A stretch of 13,335 nucleotides of DNA, taken from contig CAMWUS010000018.1 of assembly GCA_947177495.1 (NCBI GenBank), positions 1-13,335 on the forward strand, read 5' to 3'. Source of the stretch: an uncultured Clostridia bacterium (GTDB lineage: Bacteria > Bacillota > Clostridia > Christensenellales > Borkfalkiaceae). Positions 1 through 8,211 of this stretch are shown piece after piece (position 1 is the stretch's first letter; every line of letters begins with the position of its first letter). The notes beneath the pieces are model-generated. The model was not told the origin of the DNA and ran no database searches. It saw only the letters and a list, made by a program, of their open reading frames with translations. A program made the position numbers and the translations under genes.

Positions 1-1066
1 TTTCCAAAAAGCTACGGAAACTTTGCGAGGAGACATGCGAAGTCATCGTTATGGTCTTAATCGGTCCGCCCAAAGCGGTAATGCCCAAATTGCCCGTGAG
101 CAGTTCGCCTATTACCTTGAAGATAGACCCCGCAATTTTAAACGAATACATGAACGAACGCCCAATTGTCTCGAAAAACCCGAATTTTTGCGTGCCGCTT
201 GCAAGCATATATCCGCTATTTTCCGCTTTTTTCACCCCGAGCGCCGCCCAAGCGGAATCGAGTTGGGCGCTGTTCTTCACTGTCACGTCGGAACGCAGAA
301 TAATTTCCACGTCCATCTTTTGCCGTTCCGTCTTAATTACTTTCCCATCCTCGTCCTTTTCCTGCGAAATAATGCGGGAAATATACAGGTTTACCCTGTC
401 GCCCGCCTTTTTGCCGTTTAAGACGCGGGCAAGGTCGGTGGTCAAATACAGGCTTTTGCCTTCCGCACGCAAGAAAATATCTTTGTCCTGCAAGCAGTAC
501 GCGGCGGGAATTTCGTCAGTAGGCTCCACCTCGTACACGGCGAGCATCGTCTGCCCGTAAGCGGAAAAGCAAATGATGATGAGAAGTAGCGCCAACAAGT
601 AGTTCATGAGCGCACCCGCGACCAACACGATAATGCGCTTCCACGGCTTCATGTCGGTAAATTTGCCGAGCTTCTTCTCTTCCGTCTTCTCTTCTGCGGG
701 AAGCGTTTCCGTAGCTTCGCCGCCCTTTTCGGCAGGCGTGACGAGCACGGTTTCCCCGTCCGTCGTCTTTTCTTCCTCGAATACAGGCTCGGGCGGTTCT
801 TCTTTCTCCAAGCCGTCTTCGCCGTCGAACGCGCAATATCCGCCCAAAGGGATAAGGCGCAACGCGAAAACCTGCCCCGATTTCTTGCCCTTGCGCTTAA
901 AGAGCGCAGGACCGAACCCGATTGAAAATTCGTTGATTTTAAAATGCAAAATCGTGCCCGCCAGCCAATGCCCGAACTCGTGAATGGTGATCATGGCAAG
1001 CAGTATAAAAATGGCGAGCGCAACCGAGCCGATCGTGCCCCACACGCTTAAAAGATTATTTCCCAT
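1..1066 (-). CDS. rseP: RseP-type site-2 intramembrane zinc metalloprotease (M50), 3' end outside window
   Basis: Membrane-embedded zinc protease that cuts transmembrane proteins such as anti-sigma factors. About 355 residues are visible and the frame is still open at the left edge, so the C-terminus with its usual LDG motif is missing. A first membrane segment (residues 13-28) leads into HEFGH at 29-33, the HExxH zinc and catalytic motif. The conserved LIPLGGY follows at 71-77. A second hydrophobic segment lies near 143-165 with the family-typical MKPWKR and MN motifs before and at its start. A PDZ-like region runs to about 290, and a GGPI element sits near the end. Residues 86-132, between motif and second segment, form a Glu/Lys-rich stretch that looks longer than in familiar homologs. 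ATG at 1066 overlaps the end of dxr by 11 bases, indicating coupled translation as last visible operon gene. Family assignment is firm. The substrate cannot be told; it is distinct from SpoIVFB, which processes pro-sigma-K. Confidence 0.93.
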   Translation of the reverse strand, partial: MGNNLLSVWGTIGSVALAIFILLAMITIHEFGHWLAGTILHFKINEFSIGFGPALFKRKGKKSGQVFALRLIPLGGYCAFDGEDGLEKEEPPEPVFEEEKTTDGETVLVTPAEKGGEATETLPAEEKTEEKKLGKFTDMKPWKRIIVLVAGALMNYLLALLLIIICFSAYGQTMLAVYEVEPTDEIPAAYCLQDKDIFLRAEGKSLYLTTDLARVLNGKKAGDRVNLYISRIISQEKDEDGKVIKTERQKMDVEIILRSDVTVKNSAQLDSAWAALGVKKAENSGYMLASGTQKFGFFETIGRSFMYSFKIAGSIFKVIGELLTGNLGITALGGPIKTITMTSHVSSQSFRSFLE

Positions 1067-2168
1067 ACAGAATGCGACGCGCCGCCTCCCGCGCACGTCG
1101 ATCCGCTTCCGCAAGCTGCTCATAGCAGGAAGCGTGTTGCCTCGGAAGCGCATCGAGCACGTCTCCGATAGTTTCCGCGATTTGCGTAAAAGCTATACTA
1201 CCTTGCAAAAATGCGCGGACTGCCTCCTCTCCCGCGCCGTTGAGCACGGCGGGGCAGGTTCCCCCCTCTTTTCCCGCTTCTACTGCAAGGGAAAAACAGG
1301 GGAATTTATCAACGGGTAACTGTTCGAAATGCAATGCGCCGATTTCCTCTAATTTGAGAAAACGGGAGCAGGGCAAACGGTTGGGATGGGTGAGCGCGAG
1401 CTGAATGGGAATGCGCATATCGGGATAGCCGAGCTGTGCGATTGCCGCGCCGTCCTCGAAATAGACGAGCGAGTGAACGATGCTCTCGCGGTGGACGATC
1501 GCGTCGATTTGCGAATAATCCGCCCCGTACAACCACTTTGCTTCGATGACCTCGTAGCCTTTGTTTAAGAGTGTCGCGCTGTCGATTGTGATTTTCGCGC
1601 CCATATCCCAAGTGGGGTGACGGAGCGCGTCTTGCGCGGTAACGCGGGCAAGCTCCTCTTTGCTTTTATGAAGAAAGGGACCGCCGCTTGCGGTAAGAAC
1701 CAAGCGGGCGAATTTCGCGTCCCGCCGCTGTCCCAACGCCTGATAGATGGCGGAATGCTCGCTGTCTACGGGAACGATGTCCACGCCCTTTTCTTTTGCC
1801 CGCCGCATGACGATCTCGCCGCCGCACACAAGCGATTCCTTGTTAGCAAGCGCAATTTCCTTGCCCGCCTCGATTGCAGCTAAGGTATATGCAAGCCCTG
1901 CAAAACCGCCCGCCGCAATCAGCGCGACGTCGCAATCCCCGAACAACTCGCTCATCACATGCGTGCGCTTCACGCCGTCGGCTAGAAAAACTTCCCCCTC
2001 GCACATAACGTGCGCGGGGTGGAATTCTTTGGCGAGCGCGGATAGAGCCGCCGTATTCTTTCCGCACGCAAGCGCGGAAAAACAAAATTGTTCGGGGTAA
2101 GCGCGGACGATTTCGGCAACCTGCCCGCCGATATTGCCCGTGCATCCGATAAGTGCGATTTTCTTCAT
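1056..2168 (-). CDS. dxr: 1-deoxy-D-xylulose 5-phosphate reductoisomerase
   Basis: Cytosolic NADPH-dependent enzyme that converts 1-deoxy-D-xylulose 5-phosphate to 2-C-methyl-D-erythritol 4-phosphate, the committed step of the MEP isoprenoid pathway. The 370 residues are near the usual 380-400. The nucleotide-binding loop is GCTGNIGG (8-15). NKES follows at 109-112, and VDSEHSA at 134-140 carries metal ligands D135 and E137. ASGGPF is at 160-165, HPTWDMG at 184-190, and SATLLNKGYEVIEA at 197-210 with N202, K203 and metal ligand E206. The start has only a weak Shine-Dalgarno sequence and lies 34 bases after cdsA, so translation probably depends on the operon mRNA. Its product pathway feeds uppS two genes upstream. 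Assignment is secure. Confidence 0.97.
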   Translation of the reverse strand: MKKIALIGCTGNIGGQVAEIVRAYPEQFCFSALACGKNTAALSALAKEFHPAHVMCEGEVFLADGVKRTHVMSELFGDCDVALIAAGGFAGLAYTLAAIEAGKEIALANKESLVCGGEIVMRRAKEKGVDIVPVDSEHSAIYQALGQRRDAKFARLVLTASGGPFLHKSKEELARVTAQDALRHPTWDMGAKITIDSATLLNKGYEVIEAKWLYGADYSQIDAIVHRESIVHSLVYFEDGAAIAQLGYPDMRIPIQLALTHPNRLPCSRFLKLEEIGALHFEQLPVDKFPCFSLAVEAGKEGGTCPAVLNGAGEEAVRAFLQGSIAFTQIAETIGDVLDALPRQHASCYEQLAEADRRAREAARRILYGK

Positions 2169-2202
2169 AGTCGTTGAAACTTCACGTCTTATTTTATGCG
2201 GT

Positions 2203-3159
2203 TTAGCCCGTCGTCATGAGTCTTATAACGAAAACGAGCGCGATGATAAGACCTGCATACAGGGACGAATCGATACGGTCCAAAATTCCGCCGTGACCGG
2301 GGAGCAGTTTTCCCATATCCTTAATGCCGAGCTTGCGCTTAATGGCGCTCTCCACCAAGTCGCCGAACTGCGAGAACGCAGAGGTCAAAACGCCGATGCC
2401 GATGAAGAATATTAAATTCATCCATTCGAAAGTGACGTTTGCAAAATCGAAATTGTTCGCAACGGGTTGGCACAGACCGTAGTAGAAGAAGAACACGCAG
2501 ACTGCGCCGATCATACCGCCGATAAGCCCGCCGAAACCGCCGATGAGCGTCTTGTTGGGGCTGACGTGGGGCGACATTTTTGCGGGTAATTTCTTCCCGA
2601 GCGTTTTGCCGAAGGTAAACGCCATGACGTCCGCGCAAGGGCTGATTGCGAACACGAGCGCAATCGCCGCGTCCGAATACCTCTCCATGTGGTTACAAAC
2701 GATCAGGACGACGAGGAAAACCGTGGGATACATATACGACATGAGCGTGTAGCCCGTAGATTCCAAATCCACTTTCGTGTGTGCGAACACCAATAATCCG
2801 AAAATAACGGAAACGCCCGTAAAGAACACGACTAAGGCAATGTGCGGCGCGTAGTTACGCCCTTCTGCCGTAATCGGGTTGTCGGGAAACTGCACCTTGA
2901 AAATATCGGTGAATACGAAGTCGGTGACCGCGTACACGACAATCACAAGAAGCGAAAAGATCATTACGATAATTTTCTGCGAACGGTGCATCTTGTCGCC
3001 AAAGGCGCGAATCATTTCGTAAGTGCCGAAGAAACCGAACAGTAAAATCAGTCCGTCGAAAAACAAATTATGCACGAAAATTTTCAGTGCAAAAAATGAA
3101 AGAAGCACTAAGAAATAGATCATACCCGTGACAATTCTTAATTTAGTATTATGCCCCAT
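2203..3159 (-). CDS. cdsA: Phosphatidate cytidylyltransferase (CDP-diglyceride synthase)
   Basis: Integral membrane enzyme that makes CDP-diacylglycerol from phosphatidic acid and CTP, the branch point for bacterial phospholipids. The 318-residue protein is highly hydrophobic with several membrane segments. Near the C-terminus it carries the full family signature: SAIKRKLGIKD followed by LLPGHGGILDRID, with the conserved KR, KD, HGG and DRxD residues. An upstream conserved stretch contains FGKTLGKK and SPNKTLIGG. It is somewhat longer than the 285-residue E. coli enzyme, partly from a hydrophilic loop after the third hydrophobic segment. ATG at 3159 follows a GGAG four bases upstream and lies 16 bases after uppS, so it belongs to the same operon. 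Assignment is secure. Confidence 0.96.
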   Translation of the reverse strand: MGHNTKLRIVTGMIYFLVLLSFFALKIFVHNLFFDGLILLFGFFGTYEMIRAFGDKMHRSQKIIVMIFSLLVIVVYAVTDFVFTDIFKVQFPDNPITAEGRNYAPHIALVVFFTGVSVIFGLLVFAHTKVDLESTGYTLMSYMYPTVFLVVLIVCNHMERYSDAAIALVFAISPCADVMAFTFGKTLGKKLPAKMSPHVSPNKTLIGGFGGLIGGMIGAVCVFFFYYGLCQPVANNFDFANVTFEWMNLIFFIGIGVLTSAFSQFGDLVESAIKRKLGIKDMGKLLPGHGGILDRIDSSLYAGLIIALVFVIRLMTTG

Positions 3160-3175
3160 AAAACTCCAATCACTT

Positions 3176-3865
3176 TTATACTTTTCCGTAGCGTCTATCG
3201 CGCTCTCCGTAAGCGCGAATCGCTCCGTCTAATTCTTTGTCCGAAAAGTCGGGAAACATCTTTCCCGAAAAATACAGCTCCGTATACGCCAACTGCCAAA
3301 GCAGGAAGTTGGAAACGCGCAGCTCCTTTCCCGTGCGAATGAGCAAATCAGGTTCGGGAATGCCGCGGGTGGAAAGCAGTCCGCCGAATTCCTCTTCCGT
3401 CACTTCCTTGCCCTGCCGCACCGCCTCGTTTACCGCATGCACAATGTCCTGCCTGCCGCCGTAGCCGATTGCAAGCAACAACGTTCCGCGCGTGCCGTCC
3501 CTTGTTGCCGCCTCGCCGTTTTTCACAAGCTCCTCCACGTCGTGCGGAAGCAGAGATAAATCACCGATTACGCGCAACGCAACGTGCTTTTTTTTCAGCG
3601 TCTCGACATTCGATTTAAAGTATTCGCGGAACAGGGAGAAAATGCCGTCGAGCTCCTCTTGGGGGCGGTGCAAATTTTCCGTGGAAAGCGCGAACGCCGT
3701 AAAGTATTCCACGCCGACGTCAAACGCGTGCTCGGCAAGCCCGATCATGCGCTTCATGCCCGCACGGTGACCTGCGGCGCGCGGCAAAAGCCGCCTTTTC
3801 GCCCAACGCCCGTTGCCGTCCATGATAATGGCGATATGGCGGGGAATTTTGCCCTGAGTATCCAT
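3176..3865 (-). CDS. uppS: Isoprenyl transferase (undecaprenyl diphosphate synthase)
   Basis: Cis-prenyltransferase that extends farnesyl diphosphate with isopentenyl units to undecaprenyl diphosphate, the lipid carrier for peptidoglycan and other wall polymers. At 229 residues it has normal length. IIMDGNGRWA at 13-22 holds the catalytic aspartate D16. GHRAGM follows, then FALSTEN, and the C-terminal DLLIRTGKELRVSNFLLWQ with conserved Arg and Glu and the usual YTELYF. The SGE of the common RTSGE motif reads GKE here, a mild variant. Its ATG shares one base with the frr stop (TAATG), which suggests re-initiation by the same ribosomes. An AAGGAG inside frr lies about 14 bases upstream, rather far. 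The chain length made is inferred from family and wall context. Confidence 0.96.
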   Translation of the reverse strand: MDTQGKIPRHIAIIMDGNGRWAKRRLLPRAAGHRAGMKRMIGLAEHAFDVGVEYFTAFALSTENLHRPQEELDGIFSLFREYFKSNVETLKKKHVALRVIGDLSLLPHDVEELVKNGEAATRDGTRGTLLLAIGYGGRQDIVHAVNEAVRQGKEVTEEEFGGLLSTRGIPEPDLLIRTGKELRVSNFLLWQLAYTELYFSGKMFPDFSDKELDGAIRAYGERDRRYGKV

Positions 3866-4437
3866 TAAACGGTGAGAAGCTCCTTCTCCTTGGCGGAGAC
3901 GGTTTTATCGATTTCCTCCATACATTTGGAAACCGCTTTCTCCACGTCTTGCTCGGCGTTCTTCCCCTCGTCCTCGGAAATTTCCTTGGCGGTCTTCATC
4001 TTTTTCACGCCCTCCATCGCCTCTCTGCGATTGTTGCGCGCCGCCACTTTTGCATCCTCGCCCATGCGCTTGATTTGCTTGACGAGCTCCTTTCTGCGTT
4101 CCTCGGTGAGTTCGGGGAACACGAGACGAATGACGTTGCCGTCGTTGGTGGGATTGATGCCGAGGTTGGAAGAGAGGATCGCCTTTTCGATGGACTTCAA
4201 CAGCGACTTGTCCCAAGGGCTGACCACGAGACAGCGCGCGTCCGCCGCCGAAACGTTGCCGAGCTGATTTAAGGGGCTCATGCCGCCGTACGCTTCCACC
4301 AAAAGTTTATCGAGTACGTGCGGATTGGCACGCCCCGCGCGAATGGACGCAAATTCGTCCTTTAATACGTTTACCGTCTTGTCAAGCTTGTCGTCAAGTA
4401 CAAGAAATATTTCTTCCAATTTTTCGTTATCGATCAT
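3865..4437 (-). CDS. frr: Ribosome recycling factor
   Basis: With EF-G, this cytosolic protein splits post-termination ribosomes so subunits can be reused. The 190 residues match the usual 185 or so. Family motifs appear in order: SIRAGRANPHVLD near 31-43, SPLNQLGNVSAADAR, PWDKSLLKSIEKAI, LGINPTNDG, and LTEERRKELVKQIK, ending in a charged helix with ISEDEGK. AGGAGG at 4447-4452 lies nine bases before the ATG, one of the best ribosome-binding sites in the window. It follows pyrH by 27 bases and overlaps uppS by one base. pyrH-frr adjacency is very widely conserved in bacteria. Assignment is secure. Confidence 0.97.
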   Translation of the reverse strand: MIDNEKLEEIFLVLDDKLDKTVNVLKDEFASIRAGRANPHVLDKLLVEAYGGMSPLNQLGNVSAADARCLVVSPWDKSLLKSIEKAILSSNLGINPTNDGNVIRLVFPELTEERRKELVKQIKRMGEDAKVAARNNRREAMEGVKKMKTAKEISEDEGKNAEQDVEKAVSKCMEEIDKTVSAKEKELLTV

Positions 4438-4464
4438 AACAGAGTTCCTCCTTATATAGAAAGC

Positions 4465-5181
4465 TTATTTTTTACCGTTTGAAATTAAAGTGCCGATATG
4501 TTCGCCGCATACGGCGCGCAAAATGGAATCCTTTTCCCCGAGCGCAAAGGCGAGTACGGGCACGTCGTTTTCCATACACATGGTTGCCGCCGTCGCGTCC
4601 ATTGCCTTTAAGCCCTTATTCACCACGTCGTTAAAGCTGAGCGTATCGTACTTTTTCGCCTCGGGGTGCGTGGTCGGGTCGCAATCGTAAATGCCGTCTA
4701 CGTTCTTCGCCATTAAGAGGACGTCCGCGTCGATTTCGCAGGCACGCTGCGCCGCCGCCGTGTCGGTAGAGCAGTAAGGATTGCCCGTGCCGCAAGCCAT
4801 AATGACGATGCGCCCTTTCTCGAAATGGTGAAGCGCCTTCCTCAAAACGTACGGCTCGGCGACCGAAATCATGTTGAGCGCGGTTTGCACGCGCGTGGGG
4901 ATACCCTTTTGTTCGATGGCGTCCATCATGGCAAGGGAGTTCATGACGGTTGCGAGCATTCCCATTTGGTCGGCGGTGGTGCGGTCCATCTTCGTGCCCT
5001 GCCTACCCCGCCAAAAGTTGCCGCCGCCGATGACGAGCGCGATTTCCACGCCCATATTATGCACCTTTACGAGCTGATCGACCACCTGAGAAATAACGTT
5101 CTCGTTGAGTCCGAAACGCTGTTCTCCCGCAAGCGCTTCTCCGGAAAGTTTGAGCAAAATCCTCTTATATTTGGGTTGCAT
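4465..5181 (-). CDS. pyrH: Uridylate (UMP) kinase
   Basis: Cytosolic hexameric kinase that phosphorylates UMP to UDP in pyrimidine nucleotide synthesis. With the start chosen here it has 238 residues, matching the 241 of E. coli. It begins MQPKYKRILLKLSGEAL, the standard family N-terminus. VIGGGNFWRG and the UMP-binding GTGNPYCSTDTAAAQRA follow, then VDGIYDCDPTTHPEA and a KAMDATAA segment near the C-terminus. The frame stays open upstream to 5394, but that part runs through a promoter and the terminator after engB and has no family homology. ATG at 5181 has a GGGGAGGAA immediately upstream. Many Firmicutes have rpsB-tsf upstream of pyrH; here the gene follows engB behind a terminator and its own promoter, so it probably starts the operon. 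Confidence 0.97.
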   Translation of the reverse strand: MQPKYKRILLKLSGEALAGEQRFGLNENVISQVVDQLVKVHNMGVEIALVIGGGNFWRGRQGTKMDRTTADQMGMLATVMNSLAMMDAIEQKGIPTRVQTALNMISVAEPYVLRKALHHFEKGRIVIMACGTGNPYCSTDTAAAQRACEIDADVLLMAKNVDGIYDCDPTTHPEAKKYDTLSFNDVVNKGLKAMDATAATMCMENDVPVLAFALGEKDSILRAVCGEHIGTLISNGKK

Positions 5182-5186
5182 CTTTA

Positions 5187-5195
5187 TTCCTCCCC
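5187..5195 (-). promoter_or_regulatory. Shine-Dalgarno site that fixes the pyrH start
   Basis: The minus strand reads GGGGAGGAA, with GGAGG ending seven bases before ATG at 5181. Its position, together with the promoter just upstream, shows that the open frame beyond 5181 is not translated. Confidence 0.85.
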
Positions 5196-5206
5196 ATTTT
5201 AACAGA

Positions 5207-5235
5207 ATTATAACATATTTCGTAGAAAAAAGCAA
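5207..5235 (-). promoter_or_regulatory. Extended -10 sigma-A-type promoter for the pyrH operon
   Basis: On the minus strand a perfect TATAAT (5207-5212) is preceded by TGT, giving the extended -10 form TGTTATAAT. Seventeen bases further upstream is a weak -35, TTGCTT (5230-5235). The predicted start falls near 5200, leaving a leader of about 20 bases that includes the ribosome-binding site. The strong extended -10 can compensate for the weak -35. It lies between the engB terminator and pyrH, as expected for an operon boundary. Confidence 0.75.
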
Positions 5236-5257
5236 TCGTTTCCGTAAAAAACGGACA

Positions 5258-5292
5258 CGAATAAAACCGAAAAGGCTAATCCTTTTCGGTTT
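5258..5292 (-). terminator. Intrinsic terminator overlapping the engB stop codon
   Basis: A 12-bp perfect inverted repeat (5264-5275 with 5281-5292) surrounds a five-base loop at 5276-5280. The TAG stop of engB lies in the loop and the last engB codons form the rising arm. On the minus strand the hairpin ends in TTT and is followed by TATT, a short imperfect U-tract; on the plus strand no T-run follows. The stem is rather A+T rich, so termination may be partial and some lon-engB transcript could run into pyrH. Confidence 0.65.
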
Positions 5293-5857
5293 GAATGATT
5301 TGTGTGATTTTAGCGAGCAGTTCCTCTTTGCCCTCGCCCGAAAGTCCCGAAACGGCGAACACGTTTTCCGTGCCCAGCCCGAACGCCTGCGCAAGCGCGC
5401 GTACCCGCTCTTTGCGTTTCATGCGGGAGAGCTTATCGCTCTTCGTGGCAATCACGGTAAAGGGAATGATGTGGTAGTTGAGGAAGGTAAGCATTTGCAT
5501 ATCGTCCTCGGAAGGATCGCGACGAATATCGCAGAGCACGAACACGTGCTTGATATCTTCTTTGCGCGCAAAGAATTTGTCGAGCGTTTTGCCCCACTTC
5601 TCCTTTTCACTGCGGGAAACGGCGGCATAGCCGTAACCCGGCAAATCGGCTAACCAATATTGCCCGAAGTCGAAATAATTGACGAGCCGCGTGCGCCCGG
5701 GTGCGGAGCTTGTTTTGGCAAGCCCCTTGCGGTTTGCAAGCAGGTTGATAAGCGTACTCTTGCCCGAATTGGATTTTCCGCACACCGCGAGCATGGGTTT
5801 CTCGGGGCGGAGGAATTGTGCCTCCGTCGCCGCGGAGGTGATAAATTTAACGTCCAT
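5276..5857 (-). CDS. engB: Ribosome biogenesis GTP-binding protein EngB/YsxC
   Basis: Small GTPase needed for assembly of the large ribosomal subunit in Gram-positive bacteria. The 193 residues equal the usual size. All G motifs are visible: G1 GKSNSGKS (27-34), the G2 threonine in SAPGRTR (51-57), G3 DLPG (71-74), G4 TKSD (138-141), and a G5-like VSGLSGEGKEEL near the C-terminus. The N-terminal FITSAAT and FLRPEKP stretches are typical of this subfamily. Start ATG 5857 lies nine bases after the lon stop, with a GAGAGGGG ribosome-binding site spanning the junction. The lon-engB pair is the same as lonA-ysxC in Bacillus, which implies co-transcription. Assignment is secure. Confidence 0.96.
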   Translation of the reverse strand: MDVKFITSAATEAQFLRPEKPMLAVCGKSNSGKSTLINLLANRKGLAKTSSAPGRTRLVNYFDFGQYWLADLPGYGYAAVSRSEKEKWGKTLDKFFARKEDIKHVFVLCDIRRDPSEDDMQMLTFLNYHIIPFTVIATKSDKLSRMKRKERVRALAQAFGLGTENVFAVSGLSGEGKEELLAKITQIIQTEKD

Positions 5858-5866
5858 GCGCCCCTC

Positions 5867-8194
5867 TCAGTTGGTGTGGAAGTTTCCCGAAACCGCGCTT
5901 TTGAACACCTCGTCCACTTCGCTTACGCAAATAAAGTTGAGGCTCTTGCGTACCTCTTCGGGGATTTCCTCCACGTCCTTTTTATTCTCTTCGGGAATGA
6001 TGACATCGCGAATCCCGATCCTGTTTGCGGCGAGTGCCTTCTCTTTCAGCCCGCCGATGGGAAGCACCTTTCCGCGCAGGGTGATTTCGCCCGTCATGGC
6101 AACGTCCTTGCGCACAGGCTGCCCCGTAAACGCCGACAAAATCGCCGTAGCCATGGTAATGCCCGCACTCGGTCCGTCCTTGGGCGTTGCGCCCTCGGGC
6201 ACGTGAATGTGAATATCCTTCTTGCCGAAATCCTCTTCGTTGATGCCGTACTTGTCGGCATGCGCCCTGAGATAGCTGATTGCGGCGTGGGCGGATTCCT
6301 TCATCACGTCGCCGAGTTTTCCCGTCAGCAAGATGTCACCCTTGCCCTGCATGGCGGAAACCTCGATGGTGAGCGTCGTCCCGCCGACCGCCGTCCACGC
6401 AAGCCCCGTCGCGGCGCCCACTTCGTCGCCCGTGATAAGTTCTTCGTCGCGCAAAAACCGCTTGCCGCCAAGGAAACTTTCAAGGTTGCTCTTGGTAACG
6501 GTAATGCGCTCTTCTATTTCCTGCTTGGCAATGCGCACCGCCGCCTTTCTGCAAACAGTGCCGATGGTGCGTTCCAAATTTCTTACGCCCGCTTCCATCG
6601 TGTAGCCGTCTATCATCGCAGAAATTGCCCCGTCGGTAATGCGAATTTGCTCGGCAGTCAAACCGTTTTCCTTGCGCTTTTTGGGCACGAGGTAACGCTT
6701 TGCGATTTCCTCTTTTTCCTGCGGAGTATAGCCCGAAAGCTCGATGATTTCCATTCGGTCACGCAAGGGCGCAGGGATCGTGTCGAGCGAGTTCGCCGTA
6801 GCGATGAACATGACTTTGCTCAAATCGTACGCAACTTCCATATAGCGGTCGCGGAAGGTGGAATTTTGCTCGGGGTCGAGCACCTCCAAAAGAGCGTCGG
6901 CAGGGTCGCCGCGCAGGTCGGAAGAGATCTTGTCCACCTCGTCGAGCAAGAATACGGGATTGCACGAACCCGCGTTCTTCATTTCGTAAATGATACGACC
7001 GGGCATCGCGCCGATATAGGTGCGCCTGTGCCCGCGGATTTCCGCTTCGTCTTTCAGCCCACCCAAGCTCATGCGGACGAACTTGCGCCCGAGCGCCCGC
7101 GCAATCGATTTTGCGACGCTCGTCTTGCCCACACCGGGAGGACCTACAAAGCACAAAATGGGCGCTTTCAGCTCACCCGTCAGCTTTAATACGGCGAGGT
7201 ATTCCACCACGCGTTCTTTTATTTTTTCCAATCCGTAATGGTCGGCATTGAGGATTCTTTCCACGTCAGAAAGCTTTTCCGTGTCCGCGGTCTCTTCCCC
7301 CCAAGGGAGGTCCAACAGCCAATCCGCATAGTTGCGAAGTACCGTATATTCGGGCGAGGAAGGCGACATTCTGTCCATACGCGCAAGCTCCTGCAAAGCC
7401 TTCTCTTCCACCTCGGGAGGAAGCCCCTTTGCAAGCAGTCTGTCTTTGAGCTTCACGCTCTCCTCCACGTCGTCGCCAAGCTCGGTGTGAATGGCTTTCA
7501 GTTGCTCGCGCAAATAATATTCCTTTTGCGATTTCTCGATACCCGTGCGTACTTTTTGGGCAATCTTGCGTTCGAGCTTGGAAATTTCGAGCTCGGTATT
7601 CAAGCATTCCTCAAACAGTTTCAACCGCTCGGGAACGTGGTTTACTTCCAAAAGCTTTTGCTTGATATCTTCGCGCAGGCGCAAATGATGCGAGCAAACG
7701 TTGATATACGCGTCGCAGTCGGTAATACCCGTCAGCGCAGAATCGAGCTCGCGCGAAATTTTACTCTCCCCCGCAACGATGTCTTTTACCAAATCTTTGG
7801 CGATGCGGAAAGAGGCTTCTTCTAAGGCGAGATCGCCGTGGACAATGGGAAGCTCCTCGGTAAGCGCGAAGAGGTAGCCTTCGTCCCTGCAAAAATTGCG
7901 CGCGCAAGCGCGGTACATACCGTTTACGTAAATGCGGACGCGGTCGCCCGGCAAACGGGTTGCCTGACGAATTTGCGCAACCGTACCCACGGTGCATAAA
8001 TCGTCGCCGCTCGGGTCGTCCTTTTGTGCGTCGAGCTGTTTGGTGAGAAACACAAGCTTTCCGTTATTTTCTGCGCGCTCCAACGCCGCAAGCGAGAACC
8101 CTCTGCCCACGTCGAATGCAACGGACGTATTGGGGAACACGACCGTAGACCGCATGGGAATTACCGATAAGATTTTCAGTTCCGTATTGTTCAT
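5867..8194 (-). CDS. lon: ATP-dependent endopeptidase Lon (LonA type)
   Basis: Hexameric cytosolic AAA+ serine protease that degrades misfolded and selected regulatory proteins. The 775 residues match full-length LonA (784 in E. coli). The N-terminal substrate-binding domain covers about 1-200, followed by a coiled helical part to about 300. The AAA+ module has Walker A GPPGVGKT (351-358), Walker B VFLLDEVD (414-421) and the sensor stretch FIATANSLDTIP. The C-terminal protease domain has GATPKDGPSAG with catalytic S676 and GGLKEKALAANR with catalytic lysine K719, exactly 43 residues later as in E. coli. ATG 8194 has AGAGAGG seven bases upstream. It heads a two-gene unit with engB. No HrcA-type CIRCE or CtsR heptad repeat is visible upstream; a different palindrome is present. 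Confidence 0.98.
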   Translation of the reverse strand: MNNTELKILSVIPMRSTVVFPNTSVAFDVGRGFSLAALERAENNGKLVFLTKQLDAQKDDPSGDDLCTVGTVAQIRQATRLPGDRVRIYVNGMYRACARNFCRDEGYLFALTEELPIVHGDLALEEASFRIAKDLVKDIVAGESKISRELDSALTGITDCDAYINVCSHHLRLREDIKQKLLEVNHVPERLKLFEECLNTELEISKLERKIAQKVRTGIEKSQKEYYLREQLKAIHTELGDDVEESVKLKDRLLAKGLPPEVEEKALQELARMDRMSPSSPEYTVLRNYADWLLDLPWGEETADTEKLSDVERILNADHYGLEKIKERVVEYLAVLKLTGELKAPILCFVGPPGVGKTSVAKSIARALGRKFVRMSLGGLKDEAEIRGHRRTYIGAMPGRIIYEMKNAGSCNPVFLLDEVDKISSDLRGDPADALLEVLDPEQNSTFRDRYMEVAYDLSKVMFIATANSLDTIPAPLRDRMEIIELSGYTPQEKEEIAKRYLVPKKRKENGLTAEQIRITDGAISAMIDGYTMEAGVRNLERTIGTVCRKAAVRIAKQEIEERITVTKSNLESFLGGKRFLRDEELITGDEVGAATGLAWTAVGGTTLTIEVSAMQGKGDILLTGKLGDVMKESAHAAISYLRAHADKYGINEEDFGKKDIHIHVPEGATPKDGPSAGITMATAILSAFTGQPVRKDVAMTGEITLRGKVLPIGGLKEKALAANRIGIRDVIIPEENKKDVEEIPEEVRKSLNFICVSEVDEVFKSAVSGNFHTN

Positions 8195-8211
8195 GCAAAA
8201 ACCTCTCTATA

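Noticed and set aside
5241..5255. Small hairpin TCCGT-n5-ACGGA upstream of the pyrH promoter
   Set aside because: A five-base stem is weak and occurs often by chance. It has no clear role next to the better hairpin at 5264-5292.
5182..5394. N-terminal extension of pyrH upstream of 5181
   Set aside because: The extension crosses the -10 promoter, the engB terminator and the end of engB, and does not resemble PyrH; the strong ribosome-binding site is at 5187-5195.
5660..7189. A 509-codon open frame on the plus strand opposite engB and lon
   Set aside because: It mirrors fully conserved minus-strand lon and engB codons, has no ribosome-binding site or recognisable domain, and its Arg/His-rich composition is typical of an antisense frame.
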